Source of the DNA: an uncultured Lachnospiraceae bacterium
GTDB lineage: Bacteria > Bacillota > Clostridia > Lachnospirales > Lachnospiraceae
DNA length: 64,000 nt
Direction of reading: 5' to 3'
NCBI GenBank assembly: GCA_902489645.1
Contig: CABUAW010000001.1
Location: forward strand, 56,529 to 120,528
Positions 23,408 through 33,271 of the stretch are shown piece by piece; position 1 is the first letter of the stretch; each line of letters starts with the position of its first letter. The notes below the pieces were generated by a model that was not told the DNA's origin, did no database searches, and saw nothing but the letters and a program-made list of their open reading frames with translations. A program made the position numbers and the translations under genes.

Positions 23408-25306
23408 TTACAAACACCCATTTGGTAAAACGAATGTCCATAGACCATAAACCAAAAAGAAAATTATTCCGGTTAATACAATTGCATATATTGTAGACTC
23501 TTTATATCCAACTCTCCATTTCTTTAAAGGCAATCCAGCAAGCAAAGGAACTGTAATTGGCAAATAATATCTAACTTGAACACCAGCAATCTGCTCCGCT
23601 CCAACAACGGTAAATTGCACATACAAAGCCGACCAAATCAATACAACAATTAATCCTAACACTATATAGTAAAATATCATTTGAAATTTGCTTAACTTTA
23701 TACCTCTCCTCTTTTCTCCAAGAATTGCCAAAAAAAGTATTGGCAATAAAATAACTACATATTTATCAGGAATGGTTCCATATTTGCCAAAGGACAAGAA
23801 TCCCAAATTTAAGAAAATAAAATCATCCAGTTTCGCATCCCCAAAATTACGAAAATTGTCTAACGAAAATATTTCCTTAACCAGCAATTTTATATATTGA
23901 AATGGATAATTCAATATACTTAAAATCTGTCTCACAGAACCCGTATCCCCTCCGCGTTTATCTCCACCATAATCAACATTATTTGCAATAGTATTTGCCG
24001 CCGTCGGCAAAAGCATTGTAGCTAATAAAGCCAAAATCACTCCACAGGCAATCCCCCTTAACAACCACATGTTCTTCTTATTTCCCAACTTATTTTTATT
24101 AAAAAGAAATATAAGTAACAATAACGGAGCGTAAATAGCCTTCGACAAAGATGCAAAGGAAAACAATCCAATAATCAATAACAAATTACTAGTTTTTATT
24201 CTTTTATCAGGTTCTAAAATTTCATTCATCCATAATACAAATCCCAGCATTGCACACGCAATTATAATACAATCATATGTATAGGAACTTGCCAAAAACA
24301 ATGACGTCGGCATTAATCCTATACATGTAATCAATATTTTATATCTCTTTGTTCTCCATATCGCAATACCCATAAGTGCAATATAAATCATAGTAAAAAA
24401 CATTTTTCCTAACATAAACGTCCGGTTAAATCCCATATTAAGGCTTCCTACCAACTTATATCCTATGGATGGCAAAACAAACGGAATTCGCCCAAACGTA
24501 ATTCCCCAATTTTCCTTATGAATAGTCTCTCCCTCATAACTTGCTATCTGATTTAAAGCAGCAATACTCGCTGCCTTTTCTTCATATGTATTATAATCCG
24601 GTGCTACATTCGCGATAAGTATTTCCTCTGCGCCATTAGGCTCATAATCTCCTAAATAACCCAAATCAACTACCTTGTTATAGTGAATTTGCTCATCCCA
24701 TCCAAACACACGTGCTCCCGTACAAATAGTGATGCACAAGCTAAATAAAATTCCAATCATTGCAAAAGATAAACCTGTTCTTCTAACAATCTCCTTTTTA
24801 AAAAGCCATACACCAATCAAACATACACACGTAATTAATACTATACCCCATCGATATTTATTAAAATAAAAATTATTTTTTATTCCGATGCTTTCAATTT
24901 GAGGACACACCGCTTTTGGAACGATTACCTCAATCATATTTACATTTTTATTAATAATTGTATAGTGTTCATTTCTAAACACAGATAACGTGTCAGTTAT
25001 CGTTTCTTCATCAACAACACCAAAGCTATTCGTATAAGAAATATGAATTTGGTAGGTAGAATTTTCAAGTACCTTTGCTTTTATCCATATTTTATTTACA
25101 TACTTTCCTCCTATATCTGTCAAAACCACATGTTGTTGTCCATCTACCTCACTTATTTCGCCCTCCTCAACCACATAAATACTCTGATACGGTGCCGTCA
25201 ATGCCCTAAAATTACATACTACTCCCTCAATAAACAGCGACACCGCAACAGAGATGATGGCTAATGCAATTATTTTGATTGTATAATTATTTTTTAATTT
25301 CCGCAT
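23408..25306 (-). CDS. DUF2142-type polytopic membrane protein, probable GT-C glycosyltransferase
   Basis: The 632-residue protein has about 12 membrane segments, with a long extracellular loop between the first two (residues about 30-150). ARVFGWDEQIHYNKV just after a membrane segment matches the conserved Asp-Glu-x-x-His of DUF2142 proteins, which occur in capsule and O-antigen clusters and have the look of GT-C enzymes using polyprenyl-phosphate sugars. It overlaps the GT4 gene by 20 bases and lies 18 bases before licD. A partner donor synthase would be the DPM1-like GT2 at 28995-29723. The catalytic role is inferred. Confidence 0.8.
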   Translation of the reverse strand: MRKLKNNYTIKIIALAIISVAVSLFIEGVVCNFRALTAPYQSIYVVEEGEISEVDGQQHVVLTDIGGKYVNKIWIKAKVLENSTYQIHISYTNSFGVVDEETITDTLSVFRNEHYTIINKNVNMIEVIVPKAVCPQIESIGIKNNFYFNKYRWGIVLITCVCLIGVWLFKKEIVRRTGLSFAMIGILFSLCITICTGARVFGWDEQIHYNKVVDLGYLGDYEPNGAEEILIANVAPDYNTYEEKAASIAALNQIASYEGETIHKENWGITFGRIPFVLPSIGYKLVGSLNMGFNRTFMLGKMFFTMIYIALMGIAIWRTKRYKILITCIGLMPTSLFLASSYTYDCIIIACAMLGFVLWMNEILEPDKRIKTSNLLLIIGLFSFASLSKAIYAPLLLLIFLFNKNKLGNKKNMWLLRGIACGVILALLATMLLPTAANTIANNVDYGGDKRGGDTGSVRQILSILNYPFQYIKLLVKEIFSLDNFRNFGDAKLDDFIFLNLGFLSFGKYGTIPDKYVVILLPILFLAILGEKRRGIKLSKFQMIFYYIVLGLIVVLIWSALYVQFTVVGAEQIAGVQVRYYLPITVPLLAGLPLKKWRVGYKESTIYAIVLTGIIFFLVYGLWTFVLPNGCL

Positions 25307-26426
25307 TTAAATAAATCTCCATAAGCTTTTTACAAGTCTGCTCCCATGTAAAACAGGCTCCCAATCGTTGATACGTGCGTTCAATCATTGGCTTCTTATC
25401 AATATGTAACGCCTTACTTAAACTATCTCTAATTTCTTCTATTGTATTTTCATGCATAATAATTCCATATTTCTCATTTATAATCAGTTCTTGGGAGCCT
25501 CCCGCCTGAGTTGTAATAACAAAACATTTCGCCGCCGCAGCTTCCAAAACAACCGTTGGAAAACCTTCTGGATAATCTGTTGGGAAACAAAATACCTCTG
25601 CATCTTTCATTAAGCAAATAACTGATTCATACGAAATCTTTCCTAAAAATATAACATTTGCGTGCTTTTCTTCAATCAATTGATTATATAAATCTCCATC
25701 TCCGGCAACAAGCAAATAAATATTTTTCTCTTCCAACTGCTCAACAGCTTTTATTAATTTTTCGATGCCTTTCTCTTTTACTAGTCTACCCGCAAAAAAA
25801 ATAAATTTGGCATTATGCGGCAACCCATACTTGATTCTACAATCCTCATTTTTTTTGCATAAAATTTTTTCAATATCCTCTATAAAAATACCATTATAAA
25901 GACAGCCTTTAGCCTTTATATCGAAATGCTCTAACCACTGATTACACGCTTTCGATACACCATAATAATTTTTACAAAGTTTTTTTTCTATACTTGTAAT
26001 TAAATGCTCATAAATATGTCCAAGCGCATCAAAAAAAACATTGTTCACCGTAAAATGATTCGTCCCATGTTCTATAATAATAGAAGGTATTCCCTTTTTT
26101 TTTGCAAAAGCAACTCCAAACAAAGAATGTATATAAAATCGAGTATTTACAATAACAAAATCTACTTTCATTTTATGTAATTTTTTCATTATCATTCTAC
26201 AATACAAAGTTACAGGGAATCTGCCACTTAACAGGTTAACACATGGCAAACGTACAATTCTTATGCCATCAACTATTTCACAGGATTCTAATGTGCTTGG
26301 ATTTGTCGTTATAATCGTCACCTTGTGACCTTGCGCCGTTAATTGTCTTGCCATATTATATGTATATCGTTCAACGCCCCCCAAACACGGTAAATATCTA
26401 GCAGAAAATATGCAAAAATTTGCCAT
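25287..26426 (-). CDS. Family 4 glycosyltransferase
   Basis: The 379-residue GT-B protein starts with FCIFSARYLPCLGGVERY (glycine-rich acceptor loop) and has the GT4 nucleotide-binding region FFAGRLVKEKGIEKLIKAV and CFPTDYPEGFPTVVLEAAA, whose Glu pair (E-x7-E) is the donor-binding motif. It adds a sugar from a nucleotide donor to a lipid-linked repeat unit in the cytoplasm. Its end overlaps the DUF2142 gene and its start lies six bases after the second flippase gene. Confidence 0.92.
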   Translation of the reverse strand: MANFCIFSARYLPCLGGVERYTYNMARQLTAQGHKVTIITTNPSTLESCEIVDGIRIVRLPCVNLLSGRFPVTLYCRMIMKKLHKMKVDFVIVNTRFYIHSLFGVAFAKKKGIPSIIIEHGTNHFTVNNVFFDALGHIYEHLITSIEKKLCKNYYGVSKACNQWLEHFDIKAKGCLYNGIFIEDIEKILCKKNEDCRIKYGLPHNAKFIFFAGRLVKEKGIEKLIKAVEQLEEKNIYLLVAGDGDLYNQLIEEKHANVIFLGKISYESVICLMKDAEVFCFPTDYPEGFPTVVLEAAAAKCFVITTQAGGSQELIINEKYGIIMHENTIEEIRDSLSKALHIDKKPMIERTYQRLGACFTWEQTCKKLMEIYLNAEIKK

Positions 26427-26432
26427 TCAATA

Positions 26433-27662
26433 CTACCTCCTTTTTATCTCCATGAGCAAATACTTAACTAATATAATTGTAACACCAATAAGAATTAACC
26501 CTACTGATAATAAATATGCATAAGCTGCCCCATCCAAAAACAGTCCTTTCACCAATCTTGGTGTCAAAAGGGTACTAAATAAAGCAACTATTCCATATAC
26601 ATATACAATTAATTTTTGCTTTCTCATGACAGTAATCATATTAGCAATTGCATTTACAATTGCATTCATACCGCCTCCCACAATAATTACAATTAATGCT
26701 TTTCGATAAGCATTAACATTCACCCCATAAACACTTCCAAGAACTTGCACTCCACATATCCCTGCAACAACTACTGCTAAAACTGTAAAAATTCCTATAT
26801 ATATCAATAATGCAAAAATAAGCCGAACAAATTTTTTCATATTTTTATTCTTCCATTGAAGAGTAAAAGAAGTCAACATTGGTCTTAAGACAAATATACT
26901 AAATAAATTGATAACCGAGGCCGGCATAAAAATAATATTATAATATGCTTGCATTTCTATTGCGCAATAATCATCAATTGCATATTTAGGGAGATTGTAA
27001 ACATACATAATAATAAATGAACTAATAAACAAAGGTAAGCAACCACAAAAAATCTCCCATAATTTATGTAAATCAAATTTAGGAACAACACTCTCCGTTT
27101 TTGACATTAAACGCATTTCAAAGCTAATAATCCAAATAAATTCGACAAAAATCATAGCTATAATGGCCAAATTTAAATTTTTTGTCAAAACTATACTCAC
27201 AAGAAAAACAAAAAAAGATAAACCTATCCGAATTGTTAAAGAAAATCCACTAATGTCTAACCGACCATTTTTCTGAAATCCTCCATAAAATACGCCAGAA
27301 AATGCATCTGCCATCTTAAAAATACATAGTAACATAATAATTATAGCTTTGCTTCCAACATAACCTTCCAAGGTAACATTTATAAAACTTGCTATTAACA
27401 TCATAATGCAACACATTATTTTAAACGAAAAAAAATGGCTAAATAAAAACTTACCCGAAATGTCTGTTACCTGAAATGCATTCAATTCAAATGAACCAAT
27501 TGTCCACATCTGAGTTGCAATAGCGAATCCTATAGAGAATATACCTGCTGCTTGCTCGTTCAACCCCCTCGTCACTACGACTAACAGCATGCTTGATAAT
27601 GCCGCATTGGCAACGCTGCCAATGACATTCCAAAGAAAATTTCTTTTATACGATTCCCTCAT
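26433..27662 (-). CDS. Oligosaccharide flippase (Wzx-like), second of two
   Basis: This 409-residue protein has about 12 membrane segments and the start RNFLWNVIGSVANAALSSMLLVVVTRGL, typical of polysaccharide-transport (MOP superfamily) flippases. It would turn an undecaprenyl-linked unit to the outside. A second, longer flippase (33272-34696) belongs to the rhamnose module, so the island probably makes two lipid-linked products or acquired two modules. Confidence 0.85.
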   Translation of the reverse strand: MRESYKRNFLWNVIGSVANAALSSMLLVVVTRGLNEQAAGIFSIGFAIATQMWTIGSFELNAFQVTDISGKFLFSHFFSFKIMCCIMMLIASFINVTLEGYVGSKAIIIMLLCIFKMADAFSGVFYGGFQKNGRLDISGFSLTIRIGLSFFVFLVSIVLTKNLNLAIIAMIFVEFIWIISFEMRLMSKTESVVPKFDLHKLWEIFCGCLPLFISSFIIMYVYNLPKYAIDDYCAIEMQAYYNIIFMPASVINLFSIFVLRPMLTSFTLQWKNKNMKKFVRLIFALLIYIGIFTVLAVVVAGICGVQVLGSVYGVNVNAYRKALIVIIVGGGMNAIVNAIANMITVMRKQKLIVYVYGIVALFSTLLTPRLVKGLFLDGAAYAYLLSVGLILIGVTIILVKYLLMEIKRR

Positions 27663-27686
27663 AATTCACACTCACCAACTCTATCA

Positions 27687-28631
27687 TCAAATTTTTCTAA
27701 ACAAAAACATCATTCTTAAAAAAATTTCATCTGTTATATTTGTACGCAACCTGTGAGGAAAAAAAATCTTTTTCAAAACATTTCCCTTTTTACTAAACAG
27801 CTGCAAACATTTTTTATTCTCTATTGATAATATATCTGCATATTGATACATTAAATAATAAATACCTTTTTGAATGGATTCAAAAGAATGACCAAAGACA
27901 AAGGTCTTCAATCTCCACAAAAAAAATGCCAGCTTTTTTGTAGTGTCTGAAGTAACAGCCCCTTCGTTTCTCCGATATTTAGCTCCTATATAATCTTCAT
28001 CAAATACGCTAATCCCCCCCGTAATTGCTACCACACGTTGCAACCACGCATCCTGCGAAGGAATATATTTAATATTCTTAGCAAATGCCATTTCTTTAGC
28101 ATATCTATTAAACACCATAACAAATCCATTTGCAGTTCCCCCAAATAATAACTTATAAATTGGAATTCCTTGTCCAGATAAAGGCTTCTGAGGACACCCT
28201 TTAACATTTAATTTTGCATCACATATATCATAATTACAAAAATACAATACAGGTTTCTTTGTTTCGTTGTACTTTGCTATAATACCAACGGCACGTTCAA
28301 TTTTCTTGCAATCCCAAACATCATCTTGATCAGCAAATGCATAAAATGGCGCATTTTTCACATTCTGAATGATTTCTAAGAAACATTTTGGATAACCTAG
28401 GTTGCCTTTTTCATCTTCCATAATAATGATATTCTTACTACTTTTATTTTGATTACTATACATATGTACAATATTCATCGTCCTATCTGTAGAACCATCA
28501 TCCCGTATGTATATATCTATATTATCATATGTTTGCATTAGTATGCTATCCAGTAGTTCACCTATATATTTTTCCCCATTATACGTCGGTAAAATTATAT
28601 TTACCTTCCCTTGATTTCTAATTTCATTCAT
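27687..28631 (-). CDS. Family 2 glycosyltransferase
   Basis: I start at ATG 28631 (MNEIRNQGKVN), which overlaps the end of the DUF2304 gene by 8 bases, giving 314 residues. GT-A features are INIILPTYNGEKYIGELLDSIL-like start, IYIRDDGSTDRT and FADQDDVWDCKKI (the DxD metal site). The form matches rhamnosyl- or hexosyltransferases of capsule clusters. The longer open frame to 28691 lies inside the upstream gene. Donor and acceptor are unknown. Confidence 0.9.
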   Translation of the reverse strand: MNEIRNQGKVNIILPTYNGEKYIGELLDSILMQTYDNIDIYIRDDGSTDRTMNIVHMYSNQNKSSKNIIIMEDEKGNLGYPKCFLEIIQNVKNAPFYAFADQDDVWDCKKIERAVGIIAKYNETKKPVLYFCNYDICDAKLNVKGCPQKPLSGQGIPIYKLLFGGTANGFVMVFNRYAKEMAFAKNIKYIPSQDAWLQRVVAITGGISVFDEDYIGAKYRRNEGAVTSDTTKKLAFFLWRLKTFVFGHSFESIQKGIYYLMYQYADILSIENKKCLQLFSKKGNVLKKIFFPHRLRTNITDEIFLRMMFLFRKI

Positions 28632-28998
28632 CTTTTTCTTCGTCTCGTTTCTCTTGAATGTCCTGTTCTTTACTTGTTTCCAACAAAGCAATTTTTTGTG
28701 TTAAATCCACTATTTTCCTTTCTAGACTTGATATTTTCAAAGTATCTGAAAATAACTTTAAAACAATAATTAAGCACGCACCTAATAGCATTAAATGGAC
28801 CGGCAATTCCACACCTAAAATTCTTGCCAAAAACGACAACAATTCAGGAAAAATGCAAACTAATACCAACAAAGCGGAAAAGCATCCCCAATACATCGCA
28901 TATTCTATATGTATTCTCTTTTTTCGAATATTCACCATAAAATATACAAAAATGACTATTCCGATTCCAGCCAAGAGAATTCTCATAAATGTACTCAT
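28624..28998 (-). CDS. DUF2304 small membrane protein
   Basis: The 124-residue protein has three hydrophobic segments (FMRILLAGIGIVIFVYFMV, YWGCFSALLVLVCIFPELL and LMLLGACLIIVLKLF) and a charged C-terminal coiled coil (ISSLERKIVDLTQKIALLE). This is the DUF2304 pattern, a family nearly always found next to DPM1-like glycosyltransferases in polysaccharide clusters. It overlaps such a gene upstream (ATGA) and a GT2 downstream. It may help the membrane association of the GT2; that role is inference. Confidence 0.8.
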   Translation of the reverse strand: MSTFMRILLAGIGIVIFVYFMVNIRKKRIHIEYAMYWGCFSALLVLVCIFPELLSFLARILGVELPVHLMLLGACLIIVLKLFSDTLKISSLERKIVDLTQKIALLETSKEQDIQEKRDEEKDE

Positions 28999-29723
28999 AT
29001 TATCTCCTCTTTAGTTTTATTCACAGGTGTATTTCCCCTAAACAACTGAACAAACATAATAGAAACTATCATATGAAACATATACTTAATACTCTTTATA
29101 AAATTCAAATAACTGGTTCCAGCTATGCGTTCATTCATTTTTACTGGTACTTCCTTAAAAGTAGCCCCTCGTTTTATCAAATAACTAACTGTATCCGGTT
29201 CAGGTGTCATATTAATCTCTTTTGCAAAGCATTGAATTAACGTTTTCCCCCACAAACGCATTCCACTTGTTGGATCATGAATAACCTTACCTGTTGTTAT
29301 TCGAATCGCAAAAGAAATCATCCTGCTACCAATCATACGTATAGAAAAATCTTTTTTGTCATTTACAAAACGACTTCCTATGACAATATCATATTTCCCC
29401 GTTAAATACGCTTCCATCATAGGTTTAATGTATTCCGCTAAATGTTGTCCATCTGCATCAAATTGAATTACCGCATCATAATCATGCATATATGCATATT
29501 TTACGCCTGTTATAAAAGCACCTGTCAAGCCTAAATTAGTTGGCAAATCTAAAAAATTGAACTGATTTTGTTTACACACTTGAACAGTATTATCACTACT
29601 TCCATCATTAATTATCAAATAATCGTACTGCGGACATATATTTCGTATATTATTTATAACATGCACAATGCATGCTTCCTCATTATAAGCAGGTATAATA
29701 ATCAATAATCTTTTATCTTCCAT
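28995..29723 (-). CDS. DPM1-like family 2 glycosyltransferase (polyprenyl-phosphate sugar synthase type)
   Basis: The start at 29723 (MEDKRLLIIIPAYNEE) gives 242 residues and has TTAGGAG upstream; the open frame to 29801 adds a tail unlike the family. Features are YLIINDGSSDNT, VIQFDADGQH (DxD) and SRFVNDKKDFS followed by RMWGKTLI-like end seen in dolichol-phosphate-mannose synthases. It probably charges a polyprenyl phosphate with a sugar for a membrane GT-C such as the DUF2142 protein. It is the first gene of the second polysaccharide module. Confidence 0.87.
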   Translation of the reverse strand: MEDKRLLIIIPAYNEEACIVHVINNIRNICPQYDYLIINDGSSDNTVQVCKQNQFNFLDLPTNLGLTGAFITGVKYAYMHDYDAVIQFDADGQHLAEYIKPMMEAYLTGKYDIVIGSRFVNDKKDFSIRMIGSRMISFAIRITTGKVIHDPTSGMRLWGKTLIQCFAKEINMTPEPDTVSYLIKRGATFKEVPVKMNERIAGTSYLNFIKSIKYMFHMIVSIMFVQLFRGNTPVNKTKEEII

Positions 29724-29800
29724 TTGTAACGTTGCTCCTAACACTTCAAAAGCAGAGACACACTTGCCATTTTCTCGTTTCGTTTCACTACAATGTCTCA

Positions 29801-29849
29801 CTAAAAAGTTTTAAAATACAGTCCTTCTATTTTCCAAAAAACTTTTTAG
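29801..29849. repeat. 12-bp inverted repeat between the rhamnose module and the second module
   Basis: CTAAAAAGTTTT (29801-29812) and AAAACTTTTTAG (29838-29849) are perfect inverted copies 25 bases apart, in the 202-base gap between rfbD and the DPM1-like gene. It could act as a weak terminator or attenuator after rfbD. The rest of the gap is AT-rich with nothing else recognisable. Confidence 0.6.
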
Positions 29850-29925
29850 CATTTTTACATATTTACTAATATTAGCGTAATCAATAGTCTGTATTCTGCC
29901 AATTCGTTTTAAACAAATTATTTCA

Positions 29926-30774
29926 TCATCTATATCCAATAGAGTTTAAGTACCTCTCCAACGCATCCTGCCAACTCGGCAGCAGCTCAAATCCAGCATT
30001 TTTTAACTTATCTTTCGACATTCGGCTATTAAATGGCCGTGCTGCTTTTGCAGGGTATTCCGTTGTTGTCAGTGGTGTTACTTCCACATTCAAACCTGCC
30101 TGTTTAAATATCTCACAAGCAAATTCATACCAACTACAGAGACCATCATTTGTGACATGATAAACGCCATATTTATTTGTTTGAATCATATCAATAACAA
30201 GCTTGGCCAAATCATAAGTATAAGTTGGAGAACCTATCTGGTCTGAAACGACCCCAACTGCTCCACGCTCTTTTCCAATTCGAAGCATTGTTTTAATAAA
30301 GTTATTACCATTCACACCAAAAACCCAAGAAATTCTAAGAATAAAATACTTCTCAAGTAATTCTTGTACAGCCAATTCGCCTTCATACTTCGTCTGACCA
30401 TAAACATTCAATGGCTGCTTTTCATCATCCTCGCGCCAGAAATTCTCTCCTTGTCCATTAAAAATATAATCCGTGGAAAAATACATCATCGGGATATTCA
30501 GTCTTTTGCACACCTCCGCAATATTACGTGTGCCACCCACATTAATCTTTTGACATACTTCCCTATTATCTTCCGCAGCATCCACGGCTGTGTAAGCCGC
30601 ACAATGAACCACGGCATCCGGACTATAATCCTCCATTACCTGATTTACCTGAGCTGCATCGGTGATATCCATATTATCTACATCGGTGCCAAGTATTTCA
30701 AAGCCACGTTTCTCACCTTCCTGCATAACATCATAACCCAGTTGTCCTTTGATACCTGTTACTAAAATTTTCAT
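29926..30774 (-). CDS. rfbD: dTDP-4-dehydrorhamnose reductase
   Basis: The 282-residue SDR has VTGIKGQLGYDV at the N-terminus, YFSTDYIFNG and the catalytic YGQTKYEGE (Tyr-x3-Lys). It makes dTDP-L-rhamnose, the last step of the rhamnose pathway, using NAD(P)H. Its start overlaps the end of rfbB by four bases (ATGA). It is the last gene of rfbACBD; a 202-base gap follows. Confidence 0.97.
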   Translation of the reverse strand: MKILVTGIKGQLGYDVMQEGEKRGFEILGTDVDNMDITDAAQVNQVMEDYSPDAVVHCAAYTAVDAAEDNREVCQKINVGGTRNIAEVCKRLNIPMMYFSTDYIFNGQGENFWREDDEKQPLNVYGQTKYEGELAVQELLEKYFILRISWVFGVNGNNFIKTMLRIGKERGAVGVVSDQIGSPTYTYDLAKLVIDMIQTNKYGVYHVTNDGLCSWYEFACEIFKQAGLNVEVTPLTTTEYPAKAARPFNSRMSKDKLKNAGFELLPSWQDALERYLNSIGYR

Positions 30775-31793
30775 AATCGTTCTCCATACATTTTTTCAAA
30801 GTATTTGGTATACTCTCCACTGATGATATTCTGCCACCATTCCTTGTTGTTTAAATACCATTTAATGGTCTGAGCAATACCTGTATCAAAATTGTATCTC
30901 GGTTTCCATCCCAATTCTGTTTCCAGCTTTGTTGGGTCAATAGCATATCTCATATCATGGCCTGGACGATCTTTAACATAGCGAATAAGGCTCTCCGGTT
31001 TATTTAAAGCCTTTAATATCGTTTTCACTACTTCAAGGTTCGTCCGCTCATTATGCCCACCTACATTATAAACCTCTCCAATACGACCATTCCGTAAAAT
31101 CAAATCAATAGCCACACAATGATCCTCTACATAAAGCCAATCACGAACATTTTCTCCTGTACCATATACAGGAAGCTCCTCATCGGCTAAAGCTCTGGAT
31201 ATCATCAATGGAATTAACTTTTCAGGAAAATGATATGGTCCATAATTATTAGAACACCGGCTAACCGTTACAGGGAGTCCAAAAGTCCGATGATAAGCTA
31301 ACACAAATAAATCCGCGCTAGCCTTTGAACTACTGTATGGGCTGGATGTATGCAATGGAGTTGTCTCAGTAAAAAATAAGTCCGGACGGTTTAATGGTAA
31401 ATCTCCATACACCTCATCCGTAGATACCTGATGATAACGTTTTACTCCAAACTTCCTTGAAGCATCTAACAAAGTTGTCGTACCAAGAACATTCGTAACC
31501 ACAAAAATCTCTGGATTTTCAATACTTCGATCCACATGAGATTCTGCCGCAAAATTTACAACCGCATCAAATTTTTCTTTTTCAAACAAATCAAAGATAA
31601 ATTTACGATTTGCAATATCTCCTTTAACAAATTTATAATTTGGTTTATCTTCCACAGGTTTAAGAGTTTCCAAATTCCCTGCATAAGTCAACAAATCCAA
31701 ATTCACAATCATATCCTCAGGATATTTGTTTACCATATAATGCACAAAATTCCCACCGATGAATCCGGCCCCACCAGTTACCAATATTTTCAT
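30771..31793 (-). CDS. rfbB: dTDP-glucose 4,6-dehydratase
   Basis: The 340-residue extended SDR has VTGGAGFIGGNFVHY, the active-site HQVSTDEVYGDL (Thr, Asp and Glu) and YSSSKASADL (Tyr-x3-Lys). It converts dTDP-glucose to dTDP-4-keto-6-deoxyglucose, the second step of dTDP-L-rhamnose synthesis. It overlaps rfbC upstream and rfbD downstream by four bases each, so the three are translated as a coupled set. Confidence 0.97.
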   Translation of the reverse strand: MKILVTGGAGFIGGNFVHYMVNKYPEDMIVNLDLLTYAGNLETLKPVEDKPNYKFVKGDIANRKFIFDLFEKEKFDAVVNFAAESHVDRSIENPEIFVVTNVLGTTTLLDASRKFGVKRYHQVSTDEVYGDLPLNRPDLFFTETTPLHTSSPYSSSKASADLFVLAYHRTFGLPVTVSRCSNNYGPYHFPEKLIPLMISRALADEELPVYGTGENVRDWLYVEDHCVAIDLILRNGRIGEVYNVGGHNERTNLEVVKTILKALNKPESLIRYVKDRPGHDMRYAIDPTKLETELGWKPRYNFDTGIAQTIKWYLNNKEWWQNIISGEYTKYFEKMYGERL

Positions 31794-32371
31794 AACTCAC
31801 TTTCCCCTTCATATACAAAATTTACATCGCTATCTGCTAATAACGGTCCATTAATATCCTTTTCCGACAAAATAGGTTCCATCCCATTTAACAATGCTCC
31901 CCAGTTCACCCCTATAGACGGGTCATCATACCGAATTCCACGGTCATGCTCTTTAGAATACAGGTTATCCACCTTGTATTCAAATTCCACATCATCTGTT
32001 AAGGTTAAAAATCCATGGGCAAAACCTCGCGGAATATAAAACTGACGTTTATTTTCCGAATTGAGTTCTACACTAACCCACTGCTTATAAGTTGGAGAAC
32101 CCTTTCGAATATCCACAGCTACATCAATTACTGCACCTTTCGTACAACGTACTAATTTAGCCTGAGCCATCGGCGCATTCTGAAAATGCAAGCCGCGAAG
32201 TGTTCCTTTTTTTTGTGACATCGAGTGGTTATCTTGAACAAATACATTATCAATGCCTATTTCCGCATACTTTGCTGTACTATAGGTTTCCATAAACCAG
32301 CCTCTATAATCACCAAAACAATCCGGTTCAATAATCTTTACCCCTGGTATCTTTGTTTCTATCACTCTCAT
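31790..32371 (-). CDS. rfbC: dTDP-4-dehydrorhamnose 3,5-epimerase
   Basis: The 193-residue cupin has FVQDNHSMSQKKGTLRGLHFQ with the catalytic His region, IDVAVDIRKGSPTY and FYIPRGFAHGFLTL. It epimerises C3 and C5 of the keto-sugar, the third step of the rhamnose pathway. It lies 12 bases after rfbA and overlaps rfbB. Confidence 0.97.
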   Translation of the reverse strand: MRVIETKIPGVKIIEPDCFGDYRGWFMETYSTAKYAEIGIDNVFVQDNHSMSQKKGTLRGLHFQNAPMAQAKLVRCTKGAVIDVAVDIRKGSPTYKQWVSVELNSENKRQFYIPRGFAHGFLTLTDDVEFEYKVDNLYSKEHDRGIRYDDPSIGVNWGALLNGMEPILSEKDINGPLLADSDVNFVYEGESEL

Positions 32372-32383
32372 ATGCCAAACTCC

Positions 32384-33265
32384 TTACTTGTCTAAAAACT
32401 TCCCATCTAAAATATCTCTCAGATATGAACCATATTCATTCTTTTTATAAATCTCATATATCTTTTCCAATTGTTCCTTTGAAATCCAGCCTCTCAAGTA
32501 CGCAATTTCCTCCAGGCAAGCAATTTTTCTATGTTGATGTGTTTCAATTGTACGAACGAAATTAGTTGCATCCACCAAGGATTCATGAGTTCCTGTATCT
32601 AACCAAGTAAATCCCTGACCAAGCAATGTCACTTCCAACTCACCATTTTCAAGGTATATTCTATTTAAATCTGTAATTTCCAATTCACCTCTGGCAGATG
32701 GTTTCAAATTTTTCGCGTATTCCACCACACGGTTATCATAAAAGTAAAGACCTGTTACACAATAATTTGATTTTGGTTTGATTGGCTTTTCCTCAATTGA
32801 AATCGCTTTTCCTTCCGAGTCAAATTCTACAATACCAAATCGTTCCGGGTCATCCACATAATAACCAAATACTGTAGCTCCGCTTGTCTTGGCCGCAGCC
32901 GCTCTTAATCGTTTCTCCAAGCCATGACCATGGAAAATATTATCACCCAAAATCATTGCAACAGATTCGTCACCAATAAACTCTTCACCAATAATAAAAG
33001 CCTGTGCAAGGCCATCCGGGCTTGGTTGAATGGCATATGAAATATCTAAGCCAAATTCATGGCCATCACCTAATAAAGATTCAAATCTCGGCGTGTCATC
33101 CGGTGTGGAGATAATCAATATTTCCCGAATTCCGGCACGCATTAATACCGCCAACGGATAATATATCATCGGTTTATCATAAATTGGCAATAACTGTTTT
33201 GATGTCACTTTAGTCAATGGATATAAGCGAGTACCGCTACCTCCTGCAAGAATAATCCCTTTCAT
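32384..33265 (-). CDS. rfbA: Glucose-1-phosphate thymidylyltransferase
   Basis: The 293-residue enzyme starts MKGIILAGGSGTRLYP, with the nucleotide-binding loop and KQLLPIYDKPMIYYPL; ILGDNIFHG and EEKPIKPKSNY are the further substrate-binding stretches. It makes dTDP-glucose from dTTP and glucose 1-phosphate and commits sugar to dTDP-L-rhamnose. It follows the flippase gene by six bases. Confidence 0.97.
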   Translation of the reverse strand: MKGIILAGGSGTRLYPLTKVTSKQLLPIYDKPMIYYPLAVLMRAGIREILIISTPDDTPRFESLLGDGHEFGLDISYAIQPSPDGLAQAFIIGEEFIGDESVAMILGDNIFHGHGLEKRLRAAAAKTSGATVFGYYVDDPERFGIVEFDSEGKAISIEEKPIKPKSNYCVTGLYFYDNRVVEYAKNLKPSARGELEITDLNRIYLENGELEVTLLGQGFTWLDTGTHESLVDATNFVRTIETHQHRKIACLEEIAYLRGWISKEQLEKIYEIYKKNEYGSYLRDILDGKFLDK

Positions 33266-33271
33266 TTGTAC

